The notes beneath the pieces are model-generated. The model was not told where the DNA came from. It worked only from the letters and a program-made list of their open reading frames with translations, and did no database searches. From contig JAEWHN010000405.1 of the NCBI GenBank assembly GCA_023387775.1, positions 1-19,750 on the forward strand: a stretch of 19,750 nucleotides of DNA, read 5' to 3'. The position numbers were made by a program, and so were the translations under genes. This document shows positions 1 to 7,981 of this stretch, piece by piece. Numbering within the stretch: position 1 is the first letter of the stretch; each line of letters begins with the position of its first letter. The DNA is from Pseudomonadota bacterium. GTDB lineage: Bacteria; Pseudomonadota; Alphaproteobacteria; Rhizobiales; Rhizobiaceae.

Positions 1-1311
1 GGCGCCGGCATGTCCTACGAGGTGCTGCCCGCGATCAGGACGGTGACGAAGTGGGCGGCCCGCTGCACCGACGCCAGCCGCCTGCCCGAATATCTCGACA
101 TTGCCTGGCGCAAGATGTGGGCCGGCCGACCAGGGCCGGTGTTCATCGAAGTGCCGACCGACGTGTTGTCGACGCCTGTCGATGCGGACCCGGTGACGAT
201 TGCAGCTGAGGCGCCGCCCGCACTGGCCCGGCCCGGAATTTCCGAAGCCGACTGCGCAGCGCTGCAATCGGCGCTCGAAGGGGCGAAGCGTCCGCTGCTG
301 CTGCTGGGGGACGAAACCTTCTGGGATCGTTCGGAGCGGGTGGTCGAAGCCATCGAGCGTCACGGCCTGCCTTTCATGACGCTGCGTCTGGGGCGCGGCA
401 TAGTCGACGAACGGCACGAGCACTGGGCTGGCCCGGGCTACGCGCCGTGCAATGCGACGCTGCGCCGGGCGCTTGGCGAAAGCGATTGCCTGATCCTCGT
501 CGGTCATCATTTCGAGTTCGATCTCGAATTCGGCGCCACGGTGGGTGCCCAGACCCAGGTGATCCAGATTTGCTCGGATACGGAATTGCTGCATCGCAAT
601 CGCCGTGCCGACCTGGCCGTCGCGGCGGCGCCGTCGAGCTTCTTCGACGTTCTTGCCGATGCGCCGGTGATGGATGTCGATCTGGCCTGGGTGGCGGCGC
701 TGCTCGAGGAATGGGGCCGGGAGCGGGAGGCGCAGCTGGGCGCCGACGGCGATGGTGGCATGCATCCGGTGGCCGCGATCGACGCGGTCAGCGAGGCCGC
801 GCCGGACAATACCATCTTCGTGACCTCGCACGGCAATATCGACTTCTGGGCCGATGCGCGGCTGCGCGTCTCCGCCCCCGGCCGCTATCTGCGCGCCGGC
901 CAGTCGGGCGCGCTCGGGGCTGAAGTGCCCTATGGAGCGGGCGCCAATTTCGCCGACCCGGATTCGCCGGTGGTCGTCTTCGTCGGCGATGGCGGCGTCG
1001 GTTTCCACGGCCTCGAGCTCGACACCGCGGAGCGCTATGGCCGCGCCTTCATCATCGTCGTTCTCGATGACGAATTGTGGGGGGCTATCGCCCTGCCGCA
1101 GGAGATGAGCTTCGGCGAGACTTACGAGATGAACCTGCCGCGCCGGGACTGGGCGAAGGTGGCGCAGGGGCTTGGCTGCGGCGGCTACTTCGCCGGGGAC
1201 AAGGAAGCGCTGCAGGCCGCCCTGCTCGACGCGATCGCCAGCAAGAAGCCGGCGCTGATCCAGGTTCCGGTCCGCAGCGTCATCAGCCCCTACATGGCCT
1301 ACATTTCCTAG
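1..1311 (+). CDS. Thiamine-diphosphate-dependent enzyme, IlvB/benzoylformate decarboxylase superfamily (5' truncated)
   Basis: The frame is open from base 1, so the ATG at 10 is probably internal and roughly the first 100 residues lie outside the window. Counting from the Met at base 10, residues 1-55 are the end of the PYR domain (the RPGPVFIEVPTDV stretch is typical), about 80-215 the central domain and about 245-430 the PP domain. The diphosphate and metal motif starts with GDG at 326-328 and ends in LDDELWG. The usual NN or ND pair is DD here. The family carries out decarboxylation, carboligation or lyase reactions on 2-oxo acids or acyl-CoAs; the substrate cannot be told. The segment GVGFHGLELDTAERYG slightly recalls oxalyl-CoA decarboxylase, but the remainder is closer to generic IlvB-like proteins. 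It is followed 31 bases later by a cupin gene, probably in the same operon. Fold is certain, reaction is not. Confidence 0.85.
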   Translation, partial: GAGMSYEVLPAIRTVTKWAARCTDASRLPEYLDIAWRKMWAGRPGPVFIEVPTDVLSTPVDADPVTIAAEAPPALARPGISEADCAALQSALEGAKRPLLLLGDETFWDRSERVVEAIERHGLPFMTLRLGRGIVDERHEHWAGPGYAPCNATLRRALGESDCLILVGHHFEFDLEFGATVGAQTQVIQICSDTELLHRNRRADLAVAAAPSSFFDVLADAPVMDVDLAWVAALLEEWGREREAQLGADGDGGMHPVAAIDAVSEAAPDNTIFVTSHGNIDFWADARLRVSAPGRYLRAGQSGALGAEVPYGAGANFADPDSPVVVFVGDGGVGFHGLELDTAERYGRAFIIVVLDDELWGAIALPQEMSFGETYEMNLPRRDWAKVAQGLGCGGYFAGDKEALQAALLDAIASKKPALIQVPVRSVISPYMAYIS

Positions 1312-1342
1312 GCCTCCACTCCGTTTGACAAGGAAGCAACCA

Positions 1343-1678
1343 ATGAACATCTGGAAGAATGGCGATGCGACAGGGGTGACGCCGCCCAACCATTTCGGCG
1401 GCCTCAATGTCCTCGACATCGTGCCGTTCAGCGGACGCAATTTCAGCGTCCAGGTCTCCAAGGCGCCGCATGGCGCCGGGGGCGAGCTGCATCATCACGA
1501 TACTTGGTCTCAGGTATTCTACGTGGTCGAGGGTGCGATGACTTTCGACACCGGCAAGGAGAGGTTCACCTTGACGAAGGGCCAGTCCGTGTTGTTTGAG
1601 CCGGGGGATCCGCACTACACGATCAATGAGGGCGCAGAGCAGAGCGTTTGCCTGGTGATTACCGTAGACCAGAACTAG
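1343..1678 (+). CDS. Small single-domain cupin protein
   Basis: A 111-residue protein. ATG at 1343 is chosen over the upstream TTG at 1325 because an AAGGAAG ribosome site (1330-1336) lies six bases before it. Cupin motif 1 is GGELHHHDTWSQ, with H50 and H52 as metal ligands and Q57 at the usual Glu position. Motif 2 is GQSVLFEPGDPHYTIN, with H91 and N95. This is a complete bicupin half-site, so a metal-binding beta-barrel of about 110 residues is well supported. Members of this size act as small dioxygenases, isomerases, decarboxylases or ligand sensors. Its place directly after the thiamine-diphosphate enzyme suggests a helper step or quality control in the same pathway. The actual reaction is unknown. 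Confidence 0.85.
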   Translation: MNIWKNGDATGVTPPNHFGGLNVLDIVPFSGRNFSVQVSKAPHGAGGELHHHDTWSQVFYVVEGAMTFDTGKERFTLTKGQSVLFEPGDPHYTINEGAEQSVCLVITVDQN

Positions 1679-1785
1679 CTCGCGCCGGGCATCTTCTTGA
1701 ATGCGTGGCGACGTCGGCTTGCAATGGCGTGAACGGTTGCTCTCTTTGTGGTTAAGTGACGCGATTGATGCTTCGGGAGATGGCC

Positions 1786-2475
1786 ATGGATAACGCATCG
1801 CAAGAAGAAGAGCCGAAATCGTCCGCGGCCAATCTGGTCCGCTGTCTGGAGGACGACATCCTCAACAGCGTGCTCAAGCCGGGCGACCGGTTGGACGAGC
1901 AGGCTCTGGCCCGTCGTTTCGAAGTGTCCAGGACCCCGGTGCGCGAAGCACTGCGGCACCTGGCCTCCAGCGGGCTGGTTGAGATCCGCAAGAACCAGGG
2001 CGCAACGGTCAGGCGGCTGACGACCAGCGAGCTGATCGAGATGTTCCAGGTCATGGCGGAGCTGGAAGGACTTGCGGCGCGTCTGTGCGCGCGCCGCATG
2101 TCGGTGGCGGAATGTGCGGAAATGCGCCAGCGCAACGAGGAATGCCGCCAGATGGCGGAGAACAACGATGCCGAAGGCTTCTTTGCCGCCAACCAGGTTT
2201 TTCACGAGGTCATCTTTCAGGCCTCGCGAAACGCCTTCCTGCAGACGGAGAGCCGCAAGCTGCGCAACCGGGTCAATGTCTATCGCCGCCACATCACCAC
2301 GCAGCCGCGCCGGATGCAGAAGTCCGTCGCGGAACATTCGAGGATCGTCGAGGCCATCGAGGCCGGCGACGAGGAAAAGGCGCATCAGCTGATGCGCGAG
2401 CACGTGGACCTTCTGGCGGGAACGGCAGCCGATGTGCTGTTGGCGCTGGAAGCCGAAAGTCTGGAAAAAACCTAG
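1786..2475 (+). CDS. GntR-family transcriptional regulator, FCD (FadR-type) subfamily
   Basis: A 229-residue protein. ATG at 1786 is preferred over GTG 1756, ATG 1768 and ATG 1780, because GGGAG at 1775-1779 sits six bases before it. The winged helix-turn-helix covers about residues 15-78, with the typical LARRFEVSRTPVREALRHL at 41-59. The C-terminal FCD helical domain (about 84-220) keeps the metal/ligand histidines: NQVFH (H140), EHSRIVEAI (H184) and MREHVDLL (H206). FCD proteins bind small carboxylates or sugar acids and usually repress neighbouring catabolic genes. It lies between the cupin gene and the diaminopropionate ammonia-lyase gene. No matching operator was seen in front of these genes, but two good candidate sites lie at 7800-7830. 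That it controls those sites is inference. Confidence 0.93.
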   Translation: MDNASQEEEPKSSAANLVRCLEDDILNSVLKPGDRLDEQALARRFEVSRTPVREALRHLASSGLVEIRKNQGATVRRLTTSELIEMFQVMAELEGLAARLCARRMSVAECAEMRQRNEECRQMAENNDAEGFFAANQVFHEVIFQASRNAFLQTESRKLRNRVNVYRRHITTQPRRMQKSVAEHSRIVEAIEAGDEEKAHQLMREHVDLLAGTAADVLLALEAESLEKT

Positions 2476-2527
2476 CGCAGCTTTTTCGCTCTGGAAGAAG
2501 CATGCCCTAGCTTCGATAGGAATGGAC

Positions 2528-3703
2528 ATGCAACTCATTGAAAACAGATCCGCGAACCGCAACAGCCCCTTGAGCGTCGATGAGGCGCACATGGTCGGCG
2601 CCAAGGCGCCCGAGCAGGTGCGGGAGCTTCTTCCAGCGTTTCCCATCTATGCCGCCACGCCGCTGGTGGAACTGCCCAACCTCGCCCGCAAGATGGGGCT
2701 TGGCGGCATCGCCGTGAAGGACGAGGGGCAGCGTTATGGCCTCTCCAGCTTCAAGGCGCTGGGCGGCGCCTATGCCGTCGCCCGCTTGCTGCTGCGCAAT
2801 GCGGAAAAGAAGCTCGGCCGCAGGGTCGAGCCGGCCGAGCTGCTGGGCGACGAGCTCAAGGCCCTTGCCGCCGATATCACGGTTTGCTGCGCCACCGACG
2901 GCAACCATGGTCGCTCTGTCGCCGCCGGCGCACAAATGTTCGGCTGCCGTTGCGTGATCTTCCTGCACAGCGGGGTTTCCGAGGGGCGCGAAGCCGCAAT
3001 TGCCAGCTTCGGCGCCGAAATCCGCCGCACCGCAGGCAATTATGACCAGTCGGTGGCCGAGGCCAGCGAAACCGGCTCCCGCGAAGGCTGGACCATCGTG
3101 TCGGACTTTTCCTCCGAGGGCTACACCGAGATCCCGGGCCTGGTGATGCAGGGCTACACGATCATGCTCGATGAGATCGCCGCCCAGTCTTCGAAGCCCT
3201 ACACCCATGTGTTCGTCCAGGGCGGCGTCGGCGGCCTGGCGGCTGTGGTTGCGGGCCATCTCCATGACCGGTTTGGCAAGGATCGGCCGACCGCGGTTGT
3301 CGTTGAGCCTTCTCTGGCCAACTGCCTGCAGATCAGCGCAATCGAGAACAGGCGCGTGGCGAGCGAGCCGGGCGAGGCGACGGTGATGGCCATGCTGGAA
3401 TGCTACGAGCCGTCGCTGGTTGCGTGGGAGATTCTCGAGCGGAGCGCCGATTTCTATCTCGACGTGTCGGAGGAGAAAGCGGTCGCGGCGCTCAAGCAGT
3501 TGGCGCGGCCGGTCGAGGGCGACCCCTCGCTCAAGATCGGCGAGTCGGGAGCCGCCGGACTTGCCGGCCTGATGACGGCCATGGCCGTTCCGGAAATGCG
3601 CGACAGGCTGCAGCTCAACGAAAGCTCCAACGTGCTGCTGATCGGCACGGAAGGCGCCACCGATCCGGTGCTCTACGAGACGCTGCTGAATTCCTCAGAC
3701 TGA
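2528..3703 (+). CDS. dpaL: Diaminopropionate ammonia-lyase (PLP-dependent, YgeX/DpaL type)
   Basis: A 391-residue protein of tryptophan-synthase-beta fold, close to the family length of about 400. Known family members split 2,3-diaminopropionate into pyruvate and two ammonia, and some also act on serine. The PLP lysine is K76 in SSFKALGG. D124 in ATDGNHGRS and D193 in VSDFSSEGY match the two catalytic aspartates of the E. coli enzyme. The phosphate-binding glycine loop is GGVGG at 232-236. ATG 2528 is preferred over ATG 2522, since AGGA (2518-2521) is six bases from the first and touches the second. The gene starts 52 bases after the GntR stop and ends before a strong terminator, so it is the last gene of its unit. 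The reading of the family is firm; specificity for diaminopropionate is family-based. Confidence 0.92.
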   Translation: MQLIENRSANRNSPLSVDEAHMVGAKAPEQVRELLPAFPIYAATPLVELPNLARKMGLGGIAVKDEGQRYGLSSFKALGGAYAVARLLLRNAEKKLGRRVEPAELLGDELKALAADITVCCATDGNHGRSVAAGAQMFGCRCVIFLHSGVSEGREAAIASFGAEIRRTAGNYDQSVAEASETGSREGWTIVSDFSSEGYTEIPGLVMQGYTIMLDEIAAQSSKPYTHVFVQGGVGGLAAVVAGHLHDRFGKDRPTAVVVEPSLANCLQISAIENRRVASEPGEATVMAMLECYEPSLVAWEILERSADFYLDVSEEKAVAALKQLARPVEGDPSLKIGESGAAGLAGLMTAMAVPEMRDRLQLNESSNVLLIGTEGATDPVLYETLLNSSD

Positions 3704-3754
3704 ACAGGAGGCAAGGGCGGGGCACGCTCCCGCTCTTCCCATCGATTGCCCCTT

Positions 3755-3796
3755 GCGACGAATCTGGTCTGGCCAGGTTCGTCGCGCTTTTTTTTT
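3755..3796 (+). terminator. Rho-independent terminator after the diaminopropionate ammonia-lyase gene
   Basis: A 13-bp stem (3755-3767 with 3773-3785, one T-G pair) closes a five-base loop. Two bases later follow nine T in a row (3788-3796). It lies 51 bases after the lyase stop and is the best intrinsic terminator in the window. The 110 bases between it and the minus-strand terminator show no gene or other signal. Confidence 0.93.
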
Positions 3797-3906
3797 GGAG
3801 CTGCGCCCTATTGGCGCTCCCTGGGCTGCGGCGTCGCCGGCCGGCGCGGCACGAAGGCAGCGGCTCCAACCACAATCCGCTTCCATCACGACCGAGACGC
3901 GCAACG

Positions 3907-3933
3907 AAAAAAGGCGCCCCGCGAGGCGCCTTT
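3907..3933 (-). terminator. Rho-independent terminator of the minus-strand hydroxylase operon
   Basis: A perfect 9-bp stem (3910-3918 with 3925-3933) with a six-base loop. Read on the minus strand it ends in six T (complement of the A run 3907-3912). It begins 22 bases after the stop of the molybdopterin subunit gene. Confidence 0.88.
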
Positions 3934-3955
3934 CATCGATCGCTGTTCGCGTGGT

Positions 3956-6298
3956 TCACGCGTTGCGAATGCCGGCAGCCAAATGCCAGATGGCATCGGC
4001 GTTAAGAGGCGTCGAATGGACCGGCACGTCCAGCGCGTTGGCCACGGCGTTCGCAATGGCCGCGGCCGGGCCGATGGCGCCGCCTTCGCCCAGCCCCTTG
4101 GCACCCAGCGGGGTGAGGGGAGTGGGGGTTTCGATATGGTGCACCTCGATATTGGGAATCTCGGGCGCCAGCGGCATCAGATAGTCGGCAAAGCTGGTCG
4201 TCAGCGGCTGGCACTCCGCGTCATAGACGAAGTGCTCGAACATGGCCGAGCCGATGCCCTGCACGACGCCGCCGCGCACCTGCCCGTCCGCAATCAGCGG
4301 GTTGAGCACCGTGCCGCAGTCCTCGACGACAACGAAGCGGCGCAGCTTCATCTTGCCGGTGGCCACGTCTATCTCCACCACCGCCGCGTGCACCGCGTTG
4401 GAATAGCTGCCGTCCGGCGGGCCGTCGAGGCTGTAGACCGCCTCAAGGCCCGGCTCCATGCCAAGCGGCATCTGGTCGACATTGCGCAGCGCGGCCCGCG
4501 CCAGCTTGCGGATTTCGATGAAGCGGGTTTCGTCGCCCCTCACATAGGCCTTGCCGTTGGCAAGCGCGATCGCATCGGCCTTTGTCTGGAGCAGATGGGC
4601 CGCAATGGCGCGCAGCTTGTCTGCAATCTCGGTGGCTGCCTTGTGCACGGCGCCACCGCCGAGCGGGCCACCGCGACTGCCCCAGGTGCCGACCGAATAA
4701 GGCGTGGTCATCGTGTCACCGTGGCGGACATAGACGTTCTCGGGCCGCACGCCGAGCGCGTCGGCCGCCACCTGCGCCATCACCGTCTCATGGCCCTGGC
4801 CGTGGTTTTGCAGGCCGAGATCGACCGTTACCTCCCCATCGGGCGACATGTCGACCCGCGCGGCGATGTAGCCGGTCTCGATCGGGGTGCGCCTGCGGGT
4901 GAAGTCGGGCGTGCCATGCGCCGTCTGCTCGATGAAGCAGGCGAGGCCAACGCCGACGCGCTTCGTGCTGGATGCCCTGGAGGCCAGTGCCTCCTGGCGA
5001 TCAGCTTCCAGCAGGTCGCGAATTCTCTCCAGCGATTCCGCGTAAGAACCCGGATCGTAGCTGAAGCCGAGGGCGTTCTTGTAGGGAAACTCCCGCACGA
5101 TGTTCTTCAGCCGGAACTCGATGGGATCCATGCCAAGTTCGGCGGCGATGTCGTCCATCAGCCGCTCCTGCGAGAACACTGCCGAAGGGCGTCCCACGCC
5201 ACGATAGGTGCCCAGCGGGCACTTGTTGGTGGCCACGGCTCGGAATGTCGCCTCGTAGTGCTGGAAGTCATACGGGCCGGGCATCACTTTCGCCGCCATG
5301 CCGGGGTCGCCGGCGGCAGTGAAGGGGAAGGTGGAATAGGCGCCGACATCGACGCTGATGTCGGCTTTCAGCCCCATCAGCCGGCCCTCGGCCGAGACAT
5401 AGGCTTCCAGCGTGTGAAGGTGGTCGCGCGAGTGCTGGCTGGCGACCAGATGCTCGCGCCGGTCCTCGATCCATTTCACCGGCCGACCCATCTTCAGCGC
5501 CAGCCAAGGCACCAGGATTTCCTCGACATAGATCTGGCCCTTGACGCCGAAGCCGCCGCCGACATCGGGCGCCACCACGCGCAGGCGTGCTTCCGGCCAT
5601 TTCAGCTCTTCGGCCAGATAGGTTCTAAGCAGGTGGGGCAGTTGCGTGGAAGACCACACGGTCAGCACGCGGTCGGCGGGATTGTATTCGGCAACGACAC
5701 CGCGGCCTTCCATCGGCACGCCGGCCTGGCGCTGATTGCGGTAGGTACGCGTGATGACATGGGCGGCCGCGGCGCGCGCGGCGGCTATGTCGCCGCCCTT
5801 CATCTGGCGTTCGACGAAGACGTTTCCGGTCCAGCCGTCGAACATGCCGGGAACGGACTTGTCGCGTGCCTGCTTGATGGTGCCGACCACGTCCAGCGGC
5901 TCGTAGTCGATGAACACTTGCTCGGCGGCGTCCTCGGCGTCGTACGGGTCGTCGGCCAGCACCGCAACCACCGGCTCGCCCACGAACCGTACCTTGCCGT
6001 CGGCGAGGATGGGCTGCTCGGAATACTGCATCTCCGGAACGTCCTGGTGCGCCTTGATCGTGACGCCCCTGGTGTCATCGCCTGTGAAGACATGCGTGGC
6101 AAAGCCGATGTCGTCCAGCGAGGAGGTGTCGATCTCGAGGATCCTGCCATGCGCGGTCTGGGCGCGCGCGATCTTGAGGTGCAGCATGTTCGGACGACGG
6201 ATGTCGTCGATATAGCGGGCCTGGCCCGACAGCAGGCGGTTGTCCTCGAAGCGCTGGACGCGGGCTCCGATATATTGCGGGCGTTCCGGCTTGTTCAT
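3956..6298 (-). CDS. Molybdopterin-binding large subunit of a xanthine dehydrogenase/CO dehydrogenase-family hydroxylase
   Basis: A 780-residue protein, the usual length of CoxL-type large subunits. It would bind the Mo-cytosine-dinucleotide cofactor and hydroxylate an aldehyde or aromatic N-heterocycle with water as oxygen donor, passing electrons to the 2Fe-2S and FAD subunits. Visible marks are the N-terminal ald/xanthine dehydrogenase a/b domain, GGGFG at 247-251, TYRGVGR at 364-370, a GQGHET stretch in the second Mo domain, and GAKGLGEGG near the end with the likely catalytic Glu at 738. True form I CO dehydrogenases carry AYXCSFR with the copper-binding Cys in the active-site loop; here the loop is the form II type TYRGVGR, so CO is unlikely to be the substrate. 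The gene starts two bases after the small subunit stop, which indicates translational coupling. The natural substrate is not known. Confidence 0.93.
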   Translation of the reverse strand: MNKPERPQYIGARVQRFEDNRLLSGQARYIDDIRRPNMLHLKIARAQTAHGRILEIDTSSLDDIGFATHVFTGDDTRGVTIKAHQDVPEMQYSEQPILADGKVRFVGEPVVAVLADDPYDAEDAAEQVFIDYEPLDVVGTIKQARDKSVPGMFDGWTGNVFVERQMKGGDIAAARAAAAHVITRTYRNQRQAGVPMEGRGVVAEYNPADRVLTVWSSTQLPHLLRTYLAEELKWPEARLRVVAPDVGGGFGVKGQIYVEEILVPWLALKMGRPVKWIEDRREHLVASQHSRDHLHTLEAYVSAEGRLMGLKADISVDVGAYSTFPFTAAGDPGMAAKVMPGPYDFQHYEATFRAVATNKCPLGTYRGVGRPSAVFSQERLMDDIAAELGMDPIEFRLKNIVREFPYKNALGFSYDPGSYAESLERIRDLLEADRQEALASRASSTKRVGVGLACFIEQTAHGTPDFTRRRTPIETGYIAARVDMSPDGEVTVDLGLQNHGQGHETVMAQVAADALGVRPENVYVRHGDTMTTPYSVGTWGSRGGPLGGGAVHKAATEIADKLRAIAAHLLQTKADAIALANGKAYVRGDETRFIEIRKLARAALRNVDQMPLGMEPGLEAVYSLDGPPDGSYSNAVHAAVVEIDVATGKMKLRRFVVVEDCGTVLNPLIADGQVRGGVVQGIGSAMFEHFVYDAECQPLTTSFADYLMPLAPEIPNIEVHHIETPTPLTPLGAKGLGEGGAIGPAAAIANAVANALDVPVHSTPLNADAIWHLAAGIRNA

Positions 6299-6300
6299 GG

Positions 6301-6792
6301 CTATGCCCTCCCGTCTGCGAGTTGATCGCCGATTGCCTTGCGCACCGCGGCAACGATGCCGTGATAGCCGGTGCAGCGGCAGATGTTGCCACTGATGGCC
6401 TCGCGAATTTCCTCGTCATCGGGCAATCGTTGTTCATCGACCATGGCGGAGACGAATGGCTCCAGGGTCATGATGAAGCCGGGCGTGCAGTAGCCGCATT
6501 GCAGGCCGTGCTCGCTCTTGAACGCCAGCTGCAGCGGATGCTCGGCGGTTGGGCCGCCGATGCTTTCGACCGTCGAGATCCTTGCGCCGTCGCATTGCAC
6601 CGCAAAGGTGAGGCACGATAGCCGCGGGACCCCGTCGATATGGACCGTGCAGCATCCGCATGCGCCATGCGCGCAACCTATGTGGACGCCAGCGAGGTCG
6701 AAATGCTGGCGCAGTACGTCGGCAAGCAGCCACCGCGGCTCCACCGACACGGATTTGGCAATTCCATTAACTTCAAGGCTGATTTCGATCAT
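6301..6792 (-). CDS. 2Fe-2S small subunit of the molybdenum hydroxylase (CoxS-like)
   Basis: A 163-residue protein, the normal CoxS size. The N-terminal plant-type ferredoxin cluster uses C40, C45, C47 and C60 (GCAHGACGCC and LSC). The C-terminal all-helical cluster uses C99, C102 (QCGYC) and C138, C140 (ICRC). These two 2Fe-2S centres carry electrons from the Mo site to FAD. The start ATG overlaps the stop of the FAD subunit gene by four bases (ATGA at 6792-6789), and the large subunit gene begins two bases after its stop. The set is one compact operon in the order M-S-L, as in the classic cox clusters. Confidence 0.95.
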   Translation of the reverse strand: MIEISLEVNGIAKSVSVEPRWLLADVLRQHFDLAGVHIGCAHGACGCCTVHIDGVPRLSCLTFAVQCDGARISTVESIGGPTAEHPLQLAFKSEHGLQCGYCTPGFIMTLEPFVSAMVDEQRLPDDEEIREAISGNICRCTGYHGIVAAVRKAIGDQLADGRA

Positions 6793-7658
6793 GACTTGCC
6801 CAAGGCTCTGGCGCAGGCAGCGTCGATTGCCCTGCGCGTGAGCTCCCCAATCAGATTTTTGCGGTAGTCCGTGCTGGCCAAGTGGTCTCCAGCCGGTTCG
6901 ACGACGGCGGCATAGGCCTTGCCGGCACCGGCGCTATCCGGGCTTCTCAAGCTGCGTCCGACGAGATGCTGCTCGACCTCTCGGGCGCGAACGGGCTTCA
7001 GATCGGCGCCCGAACAGACGACGGCGGCCTTGCCGATGGTCTCGCGATCGAACTCGATCGACACCCCCATGCCCGCGATGGCAAAGTCGCCCTTGCGTTC
7101 ACCCAATTCGATGAAACTGCCGGTCGAGTTTGCCGGGGGGATCGGGAATTCGATGGCGGTGACCATTTCTCCGGGCTCCAGCGCGGTCACATACGCACCC
7201 CTGAAGAAATCGGTCGCGCGGATGCGCCGTTCGCCCGCCTGCGAGCTGGCCACGATCACCGCATCGTAAAGCACGGCCATCGCCGGCAACTCGGCGGTCG
7301 GGTCCGCATGGGAAATGCTGCCGCCGATCGTGCCGCGACGGCGGATCGTCGGGTGGCCGATGCAATGCACCGCGTCGTGGAAGGCCGGGAAATGCGCCTT
7401 GATGTGCGGATTGGCGAAATACTGCTCGTGCCGCACCAGCCCGCCTACGCGCATGACGGGCGGGTTGAACACGATGCTGGCGAGCGGAAGGTGGTTGATG
7501 TCGACGAGATGGTTCGGGCGGGCAAGCCGCAGATTCATCATCGGCACCAGGCTCTGCCCGCCTGCCAGCGGGCGCCCGCCCTCGCCGAAACGCGCAAGCA
7601 GTTCCAACGCATGCTCGAGGCTCGTTGCCTTGTGATATTCAAAAGAAGACGGTCTCAC
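6789..7658 (-). CDS. FAD-binding medium subunit of the molybdenum hydroxylase (CoxM-like)
   Basis: A 289-residue protein from a GTG at 7658. This start is chosen because GGAGGGAGA lies at 7675-7667, eight bases upstream, and the protein then begins MRPSSFEYHKA as CoxM proteins do; the open frame runs on to an ATG at 7763 without family-like sequence. FAD motifs are AGGQS at 32-36 and TIGGSISHADP at 110-120. It takes electrons from the small subunit and gives them to a final acceptor. It is first in the operon, and no XdhC/CoxF-type maturation gene is present in the window, so cofactor insertion must rely on genes elsewhere. Confidence 0.93.
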   Translation of the reverse strand: MRPSSFEYHKATSLEHALELLARFGEGGRPLAGGQSLVPMMNLRLARPNHLVDINHLPLASIVFNPPVMRVGGLVRHEQYFANPHIKAHFPAFHDAVHCIGHPTIRRRGTIGGSISHADPTAELPAMAVLYDAVIVASSQAGERRIRATDFFRGAYVTALEPGEMVTAIEFPIPPANSTGSFIELGERKGDFAIAGMGVSIEFDRETIGKAAVVCSGADLKPVRAREVEQHLVGRSLRSPDSAGAGKAYAAVVEPAGDHLASTDYRKNLIGELTRRAIDAACARALGKS

Positions 7659-7981
7659 CGGTCGAATCTCCCTCCAGCGCCATTCGGGGTGAATGCGAAC
7701 CGCTCTCAGGAGGGCGTGCCTGCGCAGCGTCGCATGGCGTTGCAAAGGCGAGGTCGCCTCCACGCGGCCCGTTGGCCCAATTGTTAGGTCATCCCCAGAT
7801 TGTATGCAATAGAAAAAAGATTGTAGACAAAATTGGATTTTGCGTATTACCTGAAGCTGCCAGTCGACGGGAGGGGCGTCAGCTTCGGGTGGCCGCGTGT
7901 GGACATGTCCGGGATCGAGAAGCGCTCGCCGGCCGCGTGTCCTTAGTCCTTCCGTTGGGCGTCAACGCATTGGGAGGAACA
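7659..7981. other. Divergent intergenic region with leader repeats
   Basis: This 323-base stretch separates the hydroxylase operon from the TRAP operon. It holds an AT-rich island (about 7795-7850) with the operator pair, then a GC-rich leader. The leader has a 10-base direct repeat GGCCGCGTGT at 7891-7900 and 7931-7940, 40 bp apart, and a perfect palindrome GGACATGTCC at 7901-7910 immediately after the first copy. Open frames running through it look like upstream extensions of real genes without family similarity. No small gene is supported. Confidence 0.6.
7799..7830. promoter_or_regulatory. Two GntR/FCD-type operator candidates with overlapping divergent promoters
   Basis: TTGTATGCAA (7800-7809) and TTGTAGACAA (7821-7830) each match TTGTATACAA at nine of ten positions, and start 21 bp apart, two helix turns. 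FCD regulators usually bind such TTGT-N2-ACAA palindromes. On the minus strand, TACAAT (7804-7799) reads as a good -10 with TCTACA (7827-7822) 17 bases upstream as -35. On the plus strand TATTAC (7845-7850) may be a -10 behind TTGTAG (7821-7826). Both sites would therefore lie on the promoter core, as expected for repression. No regulator was shown to bind; this is from pattern alone. Confidence 0.55.

Noticed and set aside
3746..6325. An 859-codon open frame on the plus strand
   Set aside because: It lies opposite the molybdopterin subunit gene, whose minus-strand frame carries all family motifs. The plus-strand product is rich in His, Arg and Gly with no recognisable domain, as expected for an antisense frame in GC-rich DNA.
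3956..7658. Calling the operon aerobic carbon monoxide dehydrogenase
   Set aside because: Subunit order fits, but the large subunit loop is TYRGVGR and lacks the copper-binding Cys of form I enzymes.
7625..7981. A longer N-terminus for the DctP protein from the upstream open frame
   Set aside because: ATG 7982 has a ribosome site and is followed directly by a signal peptide. The upstream part has no family similarity and covers the operator region.
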